Below, in pieces: positions 1 to 10,600 of a DNA stretch of 64,000 nucleotides. The stretch spans positions 62,001 to 126,000 of the forward strand of contig NZ_AZUR01000001.1 of the NCBI RefSeq assembly GCF_000527175.1, in the 5' to 3' direction. Source of the stretch: Pseudogulbenkiania sp. MAI-1. GTDB taxonomy: Bacteria; Pseudomonadota; Gammaproteobacteria; Burkholderiales; Chromobacteriaceae. The notes beneath the pieces are model-generated. The model was not told the DNA's origin and searched no databases. It was given only the letters and a program-made list of their open reading frames with translations. The position numbers and the translations under genes were made by a program. Positions within the stretch are counted from its first letter, which is position 1. Every line of letters begins with the position of its first letter.

Positions 1-1
1 G

Positions 2-112
2 GCGCGCGTGGCCGAACTCGCCGCCGCGCACGCCGGTCTACCGCGTCCGGCCTACGCCGGCAGGGTGATCGGGCTGCCGCGGCGCGCCGGCACGGAGGGC
101 GGGCCGACATGA
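2..112 (+). CDS. 3' end of an unidentified gene, cut by the window edge
   Basis: An open frame from base 2 to a TGA at 110-112 gives the last 36 residues of a protein, ending in a Pro/Gly/Arg-rich tail. The stop overlaps the ATG of the acetoacetyl-CoA synthetase gene in an ATGA arrangement, so the two are probably translationally coupled in one operon. Genes beside acetoacetyl-CoA synthetase are often for ketone-body or leucine catabolism, but this tail has no motif I recognise, so no function is proposed. Confidence 0.5.
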   Translation, partial: ARVAELAAAHAGLPRPAYAGRVIGLPRRAGTEGGPT

Positions 113-2067
113 GCGAATTCTCCCTGAGCGAGCCCTTGTGGCGGCCCAGCGCGCCTTGTCGGCTCGACGCCTTCCGCGCCGAGGTCGAGCGTGAGTTCGG
201 CCTGGTGCTTGACGACTACGATGCGCTGTACCACTGGTCAATCCGCGAACCGGCGGCGTTCTGGCAGACGCTGTGGCGTTTCGCCGAGGTGCGCTCCAGC
301 CGCGAGGCCGACGCGGTGCTGGTGGATGGCGAGCGCCTGCCCGGCGCGCGCTGGTTCGTCGGCGCGCGGCTGAACTTCGCCGCCAACCTGCTGCGGCGGC
401 GCGACGGCGGCGTGGCGCTGGAGTTCTACGGCGAGGACCGGGTGCGCGCGACCTGGAGCTGGCGCCGGCTGTACGACACCGTGTCGCGCCTGGCCCAGGC
501 CTTGCGCGCCCAGGGCGTCGGCCCCGGCGACCGGGTGGTGGGCCTCACGCCGAACATGCCGGAGACGGTGGCGGCGATGCTGGCTGCCGCCAGCCTGGGC
601 GCGGTGTGGAGCAGCTGCTCGCCGGACTTCGGCGTGGCGGGCGTGCTCGACCGCTTCGGCCAGATCGGGCCCAAGGTGCTGTTCGCCAGCGACGGCTACC
701 GCTACAACGGCAAGGCGATCGACCTGCGCGACAAGCTGGCCGAACTGGCCAAAGCGCTGCCGGGGCTCGAACGCATGGTGGTGTGGAACTACGCCGGCGG
801 TGCGCCGGAGCTGGCGGCGATTCCCCGGGCGCAGGCGCTGGACGAGTTCGTCGCGCCGTACCGGGCCGACGAGATCGCCTTCGCCGCGATGCCGTTCGAT
901 GCGCCGCTCTACATCCTGTATTCGTCCGGCACCACCGGCCAACCCAAGTGCATCGTGCACGGCGCCGGCGGCACGCTGCTGCAGCATCTGAAGGAGCACA
1001 TACTGCACGGCGATCTCGCGGACGGCGACCGCCTGCTGTACTACACCACTTGCGGCTGGATGATGTGGAACTGGATGGTGTCGGCTCTGGCGGTCGGGGC
1101 GACGCTGGTGCTGTACGACGGCGCGCCGCTGCTGAACGACGCGCCGGACGTGTTGTGGCGCATCGCCGAGGAGACACGGCTGACCCATTTCGGCACCAGC
1201 GCCAAGTATTTGTCGGCGCTGGAGAAGGCCGGCGTCGAACCGGGCGAACGCTACGACCTGGCTGACCTGCGCTTCATCTATTCCACCGGCTCGCCGCTGT
1301 TGCCGGCCAGCTACGACTATGTCTACCGCGCCATCAAGCCGGACGTGGCGCTGTGCTCGATCTCCGGCGGCACCGACATCGTGTCCTGTTTCGCGCTCGG
1401 CTGCCCGGCCAAGCCGGTGTACCGCGGCGAGCTGCAGGCGCGCGGGCTCGGCATGGCGGTCGAGGTATGGAACGAGGCCGGCGAGCCGGTGGTGGGGGAG
1501 AAGGGCGAGCTGGTGTGTGTCAAGCCGTTCCCGTCGATGCCGCTCGGCTTCTGGAACGATGCCGATGGGACGAAGTACCGCGCCGCCTATTTCGAACGCT
1601 TCCCCGGCGTGTGGGTGCACGGCGACTGGGCCGAGCTGACTGCGCGTGGCGGGCTGGTCATCCACGGCCGCTCCGACACCGTGCTCAACCCCGGCGGGGT
1701 GCGCATCGGCACCGCCGAGATCTACCGCCAGGTGGAGACGGTGCCCGAGGTGCTGGAGTCGCTCGCCATCGGCCAGGACTGGCAGGGCGACGTGCGCGTG
1801 GTGCTGTTCGTGCGGCTCGCCGCCGGGCTGACGCTGGACGACGAGCTGCAGCAGACGATCCGCACGCGCATTCGCACTCACACCACCCCGCGCCACGTGC
1901 CGGCGCGCATCGTGCAGGTGGCCGACATCCCGCGCACGCAAAGCGGCAAGCTGGTGGAGCTGGCGGTGCGCGAGGTGGTGCACGGCCGGCCGGTGAAGAA
2001 CGTGACGGCGCTGGCCAACCCGGAGGCGCTGGCGCTGTTCCGCGATCTGGCCGAACTGGCCGTCTAG
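109..2067 (+). CDS. aacS: Acetoacetyl-CoA synthetase
   Basis: Cytosolic acyl-adenylate-forming enzyme that activates acetoacetate with ATP and CoA to acetoacetyl-CoA, linking ketone bodies or PHB breakdown to central metabolism. The 652-residue length matches the family (about 650). The N-terminus has the FWQTLWRF-type block typical of acetyl/acetoacetyl-CoA synthetases. The AMP-binding P-loop YSSGTTGQPKCIVHG lies near residues 271-285, and the C-terminal adenylation lysine is in TQSGK (K614). The IVHGAGG continuation and the following LKEHILHGD separate acetoacetyl- from acetyl-CoA synthetases. The ATG at 109 overlaps the upstream stop. It ends convergently with the regulator on the minus strand, the two stop codons overlapping at 2064-2067. 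High confidence. Confidence 0.93.
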   Translation: MSEFSLSEPLWRPSAPCRLDAFRAEVEREFGLVLDDYDALYHWSIREPAAFWQTLWRFAEVRSSREADAVLVDGERLPGARWFVGARLNFAANLLRRRDGGVALEFYGEDRVRATWSWRRLYDTVSRLAQALRAQGVGPGDRVVGLTPNMPETVAAMLAAASLGAVWSSCSPDFGVAGVLDRFGQIGPKVLFASDGYRYNGKAIDLRDKLAELAKALPGLERMVVWNYAGGAPELAAIPRAQALDEFVAPYRADEIAFAAMPFDAPLYILYSSGTTGQPKCIVHGAGGTLLQHLKEHILHGDLADGDRLLYYTTCGWMMWNWMVSALAVGATLVLYDGAPLLNDAPDVLWRIAEETRLTHFGTSAKYLSALEKAGVEPGERYDLADLRFIYSTGSPLLPASYDYVYRAIKPDVALCSISGGTDIVSCFALGCPAKPVYRGELQARGLGMAVEVWNEAGEPVVGEKGELVCVKPFPSMPLGFWNDADGTKYRAAYFERFPGVWVHGDWAELTARGGLVIHGRSDTVLNPGGVRIGTAEIYRQVETVPEVLESLAIGQDWQGDVRVVLFVRLAAGLTLDDELQQTIRTRIRTHTTPRHVPARIVQVADIPRTQSGKLVELAVREVVHGRPVKNVTALANPEALALFRDLAELAV

Positions 2068-3047
2068 GCGTTTTGCCGCACGGCGCCGTCTTCGTGGCGG
2101 TCGTGGCTCGGCGTCACGCCGTAGCGCTGGCGGTAGGCGCGCGCGAAATAGGTGGCCGATTCGAAGCCGCAGGCGACGCCGACCTCCATCACGCTCATCC
2201 CGGTCTGGCGCAACAGTTCGCGCGCCCGCTCCAGCCGCAGCTTGAGGTAGAACCCGCTCGGGGTATCGTCGAACTGGGCGCGGAACAGCCGCTCGAGCTG
2301 GCGCCGCGTCACCCCGACGCTGTCGGCCAGCTCGTCGGCCGACAGCGGCGCTTCGGTGTGCTGCTCCATGGCGCCGATCGCCTGCACGAGCTTCTTGTTG
2401 TGCACGTCGTAGCGCGCCGCGATCTGCATGCGCTGGTGGTCGGACTTGGCGCGGATGCGGCCGAGCACGAACTGCTCGGACACCTGCGTGGCCAGCGTGT
2501 GGCCGTGGCGCTGGCCGATCAGCGCCAGCATCATGTCGATCGAGGCGGTGCCGCCAGCCGAGCTGATGCGCGCGCCGTCGATTTCGTATAGTTCCTGGGT
2601 GACGTTGAGGCGCGGGTAGCGCTCGCGGAACGCCGCGATCGCCTCCCAATGCAGCGTCAGCCGCTGCTGGCGCAGCACGCCGGCCTCGGCCAGCACGAAG
2701 CAGCCGGTGTCGATGCCGCCCAGCGTCGCGCCCTGCCGGTCGAGCTGGCGCAACCAGGCCGTCAGCGCCGGCGTGCTGTGCGCCAGCGGGTTGAAGCCCG
2801 CCACCACGAACACGGTGCGGGCGTCCGCCAGCGCCTCCAGGCTGCCTTCCACCGCCAGCGACATGCCGTTGCTGGCGCTCACCGCCGCACCGTCGACGCT
2901 GAGCAGATGCCAGCGGTAGAGTTCGGGCCGGAAGCGGTTGGCCACGCGCAGCGGCTCGATCGCGGACAGCAGGCCGAGCATGGAGAATTCCGGCAGCAGC
3001 AGGAAGTGGATGTCTTCGGGGTGGGCGGTCGGGTGCGGGGCGCTCAT
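2064..3047 (-). CDS. GlxA-family AraC-type transcriptional regulator with DJ-1/PfpI domain
   Basis: A 327-residue regulator. Residues about 12-175 form a DJ-1/PfpI-like amidotransferase fold (FLLLPEFSMLGLLSAIEPLRVANRF start; GGIDTGCFVLAEAG at the usual nucleophile elbow), which in this family usually senses ligand rather than acting as an enzyme. Residues about 225-318 are an AraC helix-turn-helix pair ending in GFESATYFARAYRQRYGVTPS. The closest characterised relatives in memory are GbdR/CdhR, which control choline, glycine betaine and carnitine catabolism; the ligand here is unknown. The start at 3047 was chosen because the DJ-1 homology begins a few residues later; the longer frame to 3488 overlaps the divergent adaptor gene and is Arg/Ser-rich. 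No obvious target operon is adjacent. Confidence 0.85.
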   Translation of the reverse strand: MSAPHPTAHPEDIHFLLLPEFSMLGLLSAIEPLRVANRFRPELYRWHLLSVDGAAVSASNGMSLAVEGSLEALADARTVFVVAGFNPLAHSTPALTAWLRQLDRQGATLGGIDTGCFVLAEAGVLRQQRLTLHWEAIAAFRERYPRLNVTQELYEIDGARISSAGGTASIDMMLALIGQRHGHTLATQVSEQFVLGRIRAKSDHQRMQIAARYDVHNKKLVQAIGAMEQHTEAPLSADELADSVGVTRRQLERLFRAQFDDTPSGFYLKLRLERARELLRQTGMSVMEVGVACGFESATYFARAYRQRYGVTPSHDRHEDGAVRQNA

Positions 3048-3258
3048 GGCTGTGATGGGGGCTGGAGAACCGATACAGCATAGCGCAAGGCGACGGTGCC
3101 GCCGAGTGCGCCCCGGCGCCGGGGAGGGGGCGAATTCGCATTGTCTCCATGTTTGCGCAAGCTTTAGCCGATATGATGGAGTCTCGCCCGGAGCGTCGAG
3201 GCTGGCCCGGGCGTCGCCCCGTTTCCCCTGGCCCAGCCCCTGACTGCGAACCGACACG

Positions 3259-4554
3259 ATGAGCCCGACACCCTCCGACGCCACCCCCCCGTCCTCCTCC
3301 CACTCCCCGCGTCCGCACCGCCGCCTGTTGTGGCTGGCCCTGCTCGGCCTGCTGGTGGCCGGGGCGGTCGGCTGGCAGCGCTGGCAGTCCCCGTCGGGGA
3401 CCGATGCGGCGGTGGCGCAGCGGCGCGGCGGTGCGGAGCGCGGGCCGCAGACGGTGACGGCGGCGACGGCGCGGCGCGGCGAACTCAAGGTCTATTTGAC
3501 GGCGCTGGGCACGGTCACGCCGAGCGAGACGGTGACGGTGAAGAGCCGCGTCGATGGCCAGCTGATGCGCGTGCACTTTTCCGAGGGCCAGCAGGTCAAG
3601 GCCGGGCAGCTCCTGGCCGAGATCGATCCGCGCCCGTTCCAGGCGGCACTGGCGCAGGCCGAGGGGCAGCTGCTGCGCGACAGTGCGCAGCTGAAGAACG
3701 CCGAGATCGATCTGGCGCGCTACCAGTCGCTGCTGGCGGAGAATTCCATCGCGCGCCAGCAGGTCGATACCCAGGCGGCGCTGGTGCAGCAGTACCGCGG
3801 CACGGTCAAGCTCGACCAGGGGGTGGTGGACAACGCCCGCCTGCAGCTGTCGTACAGCCGCATCACCGCGCCGCTGGCCGGCCGGGTCGGGCTGCGCCGC
3901 GTCGACGCCGGCAACATGATCACCGCCAACGACGCCAACGGCCTGGTGGTGATCACCCAGACCCAGCCCAGCCACGTGCTGTTCGCGCTGCCAGAGGCTC
4001 AGCTCGCCGCGGTGATGAAGCCGTATCTCGCCGGACGCCCGCTCGCCGTCGAGGCGTGGGACCGCAGCGGCAAGCTGCTGGCGCAGGGCAAGCTGGAGAC
4101 GCTGGACAACCAGATGGATAGCGCCACCGGCACGGTCAAGCTCAAGGCGCGCTTTGCCAACGGCGACGACGCGCTGTTTCCCAACCAGTTCGTCAACGTC
4201 AAGCTGCTGACCGAGGTGCGCCGCGACGCGGTGCTGATCCCGGAGGCGGCGCTGCAGCGCGGCAAGGACGGCCCGTTCGTCTACCTGATCCAGCCGGATA
4301 ATCGTATTGCCTTGCGCCCGGTGGTGCCGGGCCCGGCCGACGCCGGCCAGCTGGCGGTGGAGCAGGGCCTCTCGGCGGGCGAGCGGGTGGCGCTCGACGG
4401 TCTCGACCGGCTGCGTGCCGGCAGCCAGGTCAAGCCGCGCGCGCCGGGGGCGGCGGGATCGGACGATCAGGCCGGCGGCGGTAAACGCCACGGCAAGCGC
4501 GCGGCCTCGGCGCCGGCGGCGCTGGGGCCGGCGGCGCAAGGGCAGGCGCAGTGA
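3259..4554 (+). CDS. mdtA: RND efflux periplasmic adaptor subunit (MdtA-like)
   Basis: Membrane fusion protein bridging an inner-membrane RND pump and an outer-membrane channel. The 431 residues hold an N-terminal membrane anchor (about 23-40, LLWLALLGLLVAGAVGW), a lipoyl/barrel-sandwich half (VTVKSRVDGQLMRVHFSEGQQVKAGQLLAEID), a coiled-coil hairpin (about 130-190) and the returning lipoyl half (ITAPLAGRVGLRRVDAGN). The C-terminus is Gly/Lys/Ala-rich and disordered, longer than is usual. The stop TGA at 4552-4554 overlaps the next gene's ATG at 4551, so this opens a coupled operon adaptor-pump-pump-channel, the MdtABC layout. Divergent from the GlxA-type regulator, with about 210 bp between the starts. 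Confidence 0.92.
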   Translation: MSPTPSDATPPSSSHSPRPHRRLLWLALLGLLVAGAVGWQRWQSPSGTDAAVAQRRGGAERGPQTVTAATARRGELKVYLTALGTVTPSETVTVKSRVDGQLMRVHFSEGQQVKAGQLLAEIDPRPFQAALAQAEGQLLRDSAQLKNAEIDLARYQSLLAENSIARQQVDTQAALVQQYRGTVKLDQGVVDNARLQLSYSRITAPLAGRVGLRRVDAGNMITANDANGLVVITQTQPSHVLFALPEAQLAAVMKPYLAGRPLAVEAWDRSGKLLAQGKLETLDNQMDSATGTVKLKARFANGDDALFPNQFVNVKLLTEVRRDAVLIPEAALQRGKDGPFVYLIQPDNRIALRPVVPGPADAGQLAVEQGLSAGERVALDGLDRLRAGSQVKPRAPGAAGSDDQAGGGKRHGKRAASAPAALGPAAQGQAQ

Positions 4555-7500
4555 TGAACCCGTCCCGTCCCTTCATCCTGCGCCCGATCGCCACCACGCT
4601 GTGCATGCTGGCGCTGGTGCTGACCGGCTGGGTGGCGTACCGGCTGCTGCCGGTGTCGGCGCTGCCGCAGGTGGATTACCCGACCATCCAGGTGGTGACG
4701 CTCTATCCCGGCGCCAGCCCCGAGGTGATGGGGGCGATGGTGTCCTCGCCGCTGGAGCGCCAGTTCGGCCAGATGCCGGGCCTGAGCCAGATGCGCACCA
4801 GCAGTTCCGGCGGGGCCTCGGTGATCACGCTGCAGTTCTCCCTCGACCTCGCGCTCGACGAGGCCGAGCAGGAAGTGCAGGCGGCGATCAACGCCGCCAG
4901 CTCGCTGCTGCCGTCCGATCTGCCGTCGCCGCCGATCTACAGCAAGGTCAATCCGGCCGACAGCCCGATCGTGTCGCTCGCCATCACCTCGCCGACCTTG
5001 CCCCTGTCCAAGCTGGAGGACCTGGTCGACACGCGCCTGGCGCAGAAGCTGTCGCAGCTGTCCGGGGTGGGGCTGGTCAGCCTGAGTGGCGGTCAGCGTC
5101 CGGCGGTGCGCATCCGCGCCGACGCGCGTGCGCTGGCGGCGCACGGCCTGACCCTGGCCGAGTTGCGCAGCGCCATCGGCAGCGCCAACGTCAAGCAGTC
5201 TAAGGGCGGTTTCGATGGCCCGCTGCAGGCCTCCAGCATCGACGCCAACGACCAGCTCGCCTCGGCCGACGACTACCGCCGCCTGGTGCTGGCGTACAAG
5301 GACGGTGCGCCGCTGCGCCTGGGCGACGTGGCCGCGGTGGTGGACGGGGTGGAGAACCGCCGCCTGGGCGCCTGGGCCAACCGCGCCCCGGCCATCATCG
5401 TCGACATCCGCCGCCAGCCCGGCGCCAACGTGATCGAGGTGGTCGACCGCATCAAGACGCTGCTGCCGCAGCTCAAGGCGACGCTGCCGGGCTCGGTCGA
5501 CGTGACGCTGCTCAGCGACCGCACCGACGGCATCCGCGCCGCGGTGCACGACGTCCAGTTCGAGCTGATGCTGGCGGTGGCGCTGGTGGTGATGGTGATC
5601 TTCCTGTTCCTGCGCAACGTGGCGGCGACGATGATCCCCGGCGTGACGGTGCCGCTGTCGCTGATCGGCACCTTCGGCGTGATGTACCTGGCGGGCTTCA
5701 GCCTCAACAACCTGACCTTGATGGCGCTGACCATCGCCACCGGCTTCGTGGTGGACGACGCCATCGTGATGATCGAGAACATCGCGCGCTACATCGAGGA
5801 CGGCGAGTCGCCGCTGCAGGCGGCGCTGAAGGGTGCGCAGCAGATCGGCTTCACCATCATCTCGCTGACCTTCTCGCTGATCGCGGTGCTGATCCCGCTG
5901 CTATTCATGGGCGACGTGGTGGGGCGCTTGTTCCGCGAGTTCGCCATCACGCTGGCGGTGTCGATCCTGCTGTCGGCGGCGATCTCGCTGTCGCTGACGC
6001 CGATGATGTGCGCACGCATCCTGAAGCACGTGCCGGAGGAGAAGCAGGGGCGCTTCTACCACGCCAGCGGCGCCTTCATCGACGGCATGATCGCGCGCTA
6101 CGGCCGCGCGCTGGAGTGGGTGCTGGAGCACCAGCCGCTGACGCTGCTGGTGGCGGTGAGCACGCTGGCGCTGACCGCCGCGCTCTACCTGGTGGTGCCG
6201 AAGGGCTTCTTCCCGCTGCAGGACACCGGTGCGATCCAGGCGGTGACCGAGGCGCCGCAGTCGGTGTCGTTCGCCGCCATGGCCGAGCGCCAGCAGCGGC
6301 TGGCCGCCGTCATCCTGCACGACCCGGCGGTGGCGAGCCTGTCGTCCATCGTCGGCGTCGACGGCAGCAACGCCACGCTCAACAGCGGGCGCCTGCAGAT
6401 CAACCTCAAGCCGCACGGCACGCGCGACGACGTGTCCACGGTGGCCGCGCGGCTGCAGCAGGCGGCGGCGCAGGTGCCCGGCATCACGCTCTACCTGCAG
6501 CCGGTGCAGGACCTGACCATCGAGACCACGCCCAGCCGCACCCAGTACCAGTTCGCGCTCGACAGCGCCAACGCCGCCGAGCTGGCGCAGTGGGTGCCGC
6601 GCCTGCTGGAGGCGCTGCGCCAGCGTCCGGAGCTGGCCGACGTCGCCAGCGACCTGCAGGAGCAGGGCCTGCAGGCTTTCCTCACCATCGACCGCGACGC
6701 TGCGGCGCGTCTCGGGGTCAGCGCCGCCGCCGTCGACAACGCGCTGTACGACGCCTTCGGACAACGGTTGATCTCGACCATCTTCACCCAGACCAACCAG
6801 TACCGCGTGGTGCTGGAGTCGGCCGGCGCCGCCGGCAAGGGGCTCGCCGCGCTCGACGACATCTACCTCACCGGCAGCAACGGCACGCCGGTGCCGCTGA
6901 AGAGCGTGGTCAAGGTCAGCGAGCGGACCGCCCCGCTGGTGCTCAACCGCCTCGACCAGTTCCCCACCGCCACGCTGTCGTTCAACCTCGCCCCCAGCGT
7001 GTCGCTGGGCGCGGCGGTGGCGGCGGTGCGCGAGGCGGAGCAGGAGATCGGCCTGCCGGCCGGCATCGAGACGCGCTTCCAGGGCGCCGCCGCGGCGTTC
7101 CAGAGCTCGCTCTCCAACACGCTGTGGCTGATCCTGGCGGCGGTGGTGACGATGTACATCGTGCTGGGGGTGCTGTACGAGAGCTACATCCACCCGGTCA
7201 CCATCCTGTCGACGCTGCCGTCGGCGGCGATCGGCGCGCTCTTGGCGCTGCTGGTGTCGGGCACCGCGCTCGACGTGATCGCGGTGATCGGCATCATTCT
7301 GCTGATCGGCATCGTCAAGAAGAACGCGATCATGATGATCGACTTCGCGCTGGAGGCCGAGCGCAAACAGAAGCTCAGCCCGCGCGAGGCGATTTACCAG
7401 GCCTGCCTGCTGCGCTTCCGCCCTATCCTGATGACCACGCTGGCGGCGCTGCTGGGCGCGCTGCCCTTGATGCTGGGCTCCGGCGTCGGCTCCGAGCTGC

Positions 7501-7646
7501 GCCATCCGCTCGGCATCACGCTGGTGGGCGGGCTGTTGCTGAGCCAGCTGTTGACGCTGTTCACCACGCCGGTGATCTACCTCGCCTTCGACCGCCTGGC
7601 GCGGCGCTGGCGCAAGGCGCCGGCGGCGCAGGGTGACGCGGCATGA
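4551..7646 (+). CDS. mdtB: RND multidrug efflux transporter, MdtB-like subunit
   Basis: A 1031-residue inner-membrane proton-driven pump subunit. The start RPFILRPIATTLCMLALVL (TM1), the periplasmic porter segments and the two six-helix repeats are in place. TM4 carries the proton-relay acidic pair in GFVVDDAIVMIENI, and the second half has the GIVKKNAIMMIDFAL helix. In MdtBC systems two different RND proteins assemble as a B2C heterotrimer; here the second RND gene follows with a 4-bp overlap (7643-7646), which supports the same arrangement. MdtB is placed first by gene order; the B/C assignment rests on order and overall similarity only. Confidence 0.93.
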   Translation: MMNPSRPFILRPIATTLCMLALVLTGWVAYRLLPVSALPQVDYPTIQVVTLYPGASPEVMGAMVSSPLERQFGQMPGLSQMRTSSSGGASVITLQFSLDLALDEAEQEVQAAINAASSLLPSDLPSPPIYSKVNPADSPIVSLAITSPTLPLSKLEDLVDTRLAQKLSQLSGVGLVSLSGGQRPAVRIRADARALAAHGLTLAELRSAIGSANVKQSKGGFDGPLQASSIDANDQLASADDYRRLVLAYKDGAPLRLGDVAAVVDGVENRRLGAWANRAPAIIVDIRRQPGANVIEVVDRIKTLLPQLKATLPGSVDVTLLSDRTDGIRAAVHDVQFELMLAVALVVMVIFLFLRNVAATMIPGVTVPLSLIGTFGVMYLAGFSLNNLTLMALTIATGFVVDDAIVMIENIARYIEDGESPLQAALKGAQQIGFTIISLTFSLIAVLIPLLFMGDVVGRLFREFAITLAVSILLSAAISLSLTPMMCARILKHVPEEKQGRFYHASGAFIDGMIARYGRALEWVLEHQPLTLLVAVSTLALTAALYLVVPKGFFPLQDTGAIQAVTEAPQSVSFAAMAERQQRLAAVILHDPAVASLSSIVGVDGSNATLNSGRLQINLKPHGTRDDVSTVAARLQQAAAQVPGITLYLQPVQDLTIETTPSRTQYQFALDSANAAELAQWVPRLLEALRQRPELADVASDLQEQGLQAFLTIDRDAAARLGVSAAAVDNALYDAFGQRLISTIFTQTNQYRVVLESAGAAGKGLAALDDIYLTGSNGTPVPLKSVVKVSERTAPLVLNRLDQFPTATLSFNLAPSVSLGAAVAAVREAEQEIGLPAGIETRFQGAAAAFQSSLSNTLWLILAAVVTMYIVLGVLYESYIHPVTILSTLPSAAIGALLALLVSGTALDVIAVIGIILLIGIVKKNAIMMIDFALEAERKQKLSPREAIYQACLLRFRPILMTTLAALLGALPLMLGSGVGSELRHPLGITLVGGLLLSQLLTLFTTPVIYLAFDRLARRWRKAPAAQGDAA

Positions 7647-10600
7647 TCCCGTCCGCGCCGTTCATCCGCCGCCCGGTGACCACCGTGCTGCTGACGCTGG
7701 CGATCGCGCTGGCCGGGCTGCTGGCGTTCGGGCTGCTGCCGGTGTCGTCGCTGCCGCAGGTGGATTTCCCCACCATCCAGGTGCAGGCGCAGATGGCCGG
7801 CGCCAGCCCGGAGACCATGGCCGCCACCGTGGCCACGCCGCTCGAGCGCACGCTGGGGCGCATCGCCGGGGTCAACGAGATCACCTCGACCAGCTCGCAG
7901 GGCAGCACGCGCATCGTGCTGCAGTTCGACCTCAACCGCGACAGCAACGGCGCCGCCAAGGACGTGCAGGGCGCGATCAACGCCGCGCTCGCCAGCCTGC
8001 CCAGCGCCTTGTCGGGCACGCCGACCTACCGCAAGGTCAACCCGTCCGAGGCGCCGGTGCTGATCCTGACGCTGACCTCCGACGTGCTGAGCAAGGGCCG
8101 GCTGTACGACCTCGCCTCCACCGTGCTGGCGCAGAAGCTGGCGCAGGTCGACGGCGTGGGGCAGGTGACGGTGGGCGGCGGCGCCTTGCCGGCGGTGCGC
8201 GTGGCGCTCGATCCCGCCGCGCTGTCGCGCCACGGCATCAGCTTCGACACGGTGCGCCGGGCGATCCAGAACCACACGCTGAAGCTGCCGCTGGGGGTGC
8301 TGGAGGACGCCGGCCGGCAGTGGCAGCTCGCCAGCAACGACCAGCTCAACCGTGCCGCCGACTACGGCGGCCTGATTGTGCACTACCAGGATGGCGCCGC
8401 CTTGCGCCTGGCCGACGTCGCCACGGTCAGCGATTCGGTGCAGGACGTGCGCAACGACGGGCTCGCCAACGGCAAGCCGGCCATCGTGCTGCTGCTGTTC
8501 CGCGCCCCCGGCGCCAACGTCATCGACACCGTCGAGCGGGTGCGCGCCTTGCTGCCGCAGTTGTCGGCCGCCGTGCCGCAGACCGCCACGCTCACGGTGA
8601 CGCAGGACCGCACCTCGACCATCCGCGCCTCGCTGCGCGACGTCGAGCGCACCCTGGTCACCGCGGTGGCGCTGGTGGTGCTGGTGGTATTCCTGTTCCT
8701 CAGGAGCGGCCGCGCCACGCTGGTGCCGGCGATCACCGTGCCGGTGTCGCTGATCGGCACCTTCGGCGTGATGTACCTGGCCGGCTTCAGCCTCAACAAC
8801 CTGTCGCTGATGGCGCTCACCATCGCCACCGGCTTCGTGGTGGACGACACCATCGTGGTGCTGGAGAACATCGCGCGCCATATCGAGAACGGCATGACGC
8901 CGCGTGCGGCGGCGTTCCGCGGCGCGCGCGAGGTGGGGTTCACGGTGCTGGCGATGAGCCTGTCGCTGATCGCGGTGTTCATTCCGATCCTGCTGATGGG
9001 CGACATCGTCGGCCGGCTGTTCCGCGAGTTCGCGCTGACGCTGTCGGCGGCGATCCTGGTGTCGCTGCTGGTGTCGCTGACCACGGCGCCGATGCTGTGC
9101 TCGCGCTGGCTGCGCCCGCGCCGGCCGGTCACCCCGGGGCGTTTCGCGCGCTGGCGCGGGCAGCTGTTCGAGCGCCTCGTCGCCGGCTACCGCCGCTCGC
9201 TGGCCTGGTCGCTCGACCATCACCGGCTGATGCTGCTGGTGCTGATCGCCACCATCGTCGCCAACGTGGCGCTCTACGTGGCGGTGCCCAAGGGCTTCTT
9301 CCCGCAGCAGGACACCGGGCGGCTGATCGGCAACGTGCGTGCCGACCAGAGCATCTCGTTCCAGGCCATGCGCCAGAAACTGCAGCGCTTCGTCGACGTG
9401 GTGCGGCGCGACCCGGCGGTGGCCAGCGTGGTCGGCTTCACCGGCGGCGGCGCGCGTAACAGCGCCAACCTCTTCGTCGGCCTGAAGCCGCGCAGCGAGC
9501 GCAGCGAAAGCGCCGACCAGGTGATCGCGCGGCTGCGCAAGCAGCTCGCACGCGAGCCCGGCGCCACGCTGTTCCTGCAATCGGCACAGGAATTGCGCAT
9601 CGGCGGGCGGCAGAGCAACGCCCAGTACCAGTACACGCTGCAGGGCGACGATCTGGCCCAGCTGCGCGCCTGGGAGCCGCGCCTGCGCCAGGCGCTGTCC
9701 CGCCTGCCCGGGCTCGCCGACGTCAACACCGACCAGCAGGATCGTGGCCTGCAGACCACGCTGCTGTTCGACCGCGACGCCCTGGCACGGCTCGGCCTCA
9801 CGCAACAGGAGGCTGACAGCGCGCTCGGCAACGCCTTCGGCCAGCGCCAGATCGCCACGCTGTACAACCCGCTCAACCAGTACAAGGTGGTGCTGGAGGC
9901 GGCGCCGGCCTATCTGGAGCGCCCCGAATCGCTGCGTGACATCTACCTGATCACGCCCGAGCGCCAGCCGGTGCCGCTCGCCGCGGTGAGCCGCGTGCAG
10001 CCCGACACCACCCCGCTGGCGGTCAACCACCAGGGCCAGTTCGCCGCCACCACGGTGTCGTTCAACCTCGACCCCGGCGTGTCGATCGGGGCGGCGCGCG
10101 CCGCCATCGACGCCGCCGTCGAGCTGCTCGGCATGCCCGACTCGCTGGTCGGCAGCTTCCAGGGGGCGGCGCGGGCCTTCCAGGCCTCGCTCGACAACCA
10201 GCCCTGGCTGATCCTGGCGGCGCTGGCGGCGGTGTACATCGTGCTCGGCATCCTCTACGAGAGCGCCATCCATCCCATCACCATCCTCTCCACGCTGCCC
10301 TCGGCCGGGGTCGGCGCCATCCTGGCGCTGCAACTGTCCGGCGGCGAACTGAACGTGGTGGCGATGATCGGCGTGCTGCTGTTGATCGGCATCGTCAAGA
10401 AGAACGCCATCATGCTGATCGACTTCGCGCTGGATGCCGAGCGCAAACGGGGGCTGGCGCCGCGCGAGGCCATCCTCGAGGCCGGCGTGCTGCGTTTCCG
10501 CCCCATCCTGATGACCACCATGGCGGCGCTGCTGGGCGCGCTGCCGCTGGCGCTGGGCCACGGCGAGGGCGCCGAGCTGCGCCAGCCGCTCGGCGTCTCG

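Noticed and set aside
238..4539. Very long open frame on the minus strand covering acetoacetyl-CoA synthetase, the GlxA-type regulator and the RND adaptor
   Set aside because: It is antisense to three well-supported genes, is rich in Arg/His/Ala/Gln from GC-skewed third positions, and has no domain motif. Similar antisense frames occur over the RND genes, metH and the GGDEF genes.
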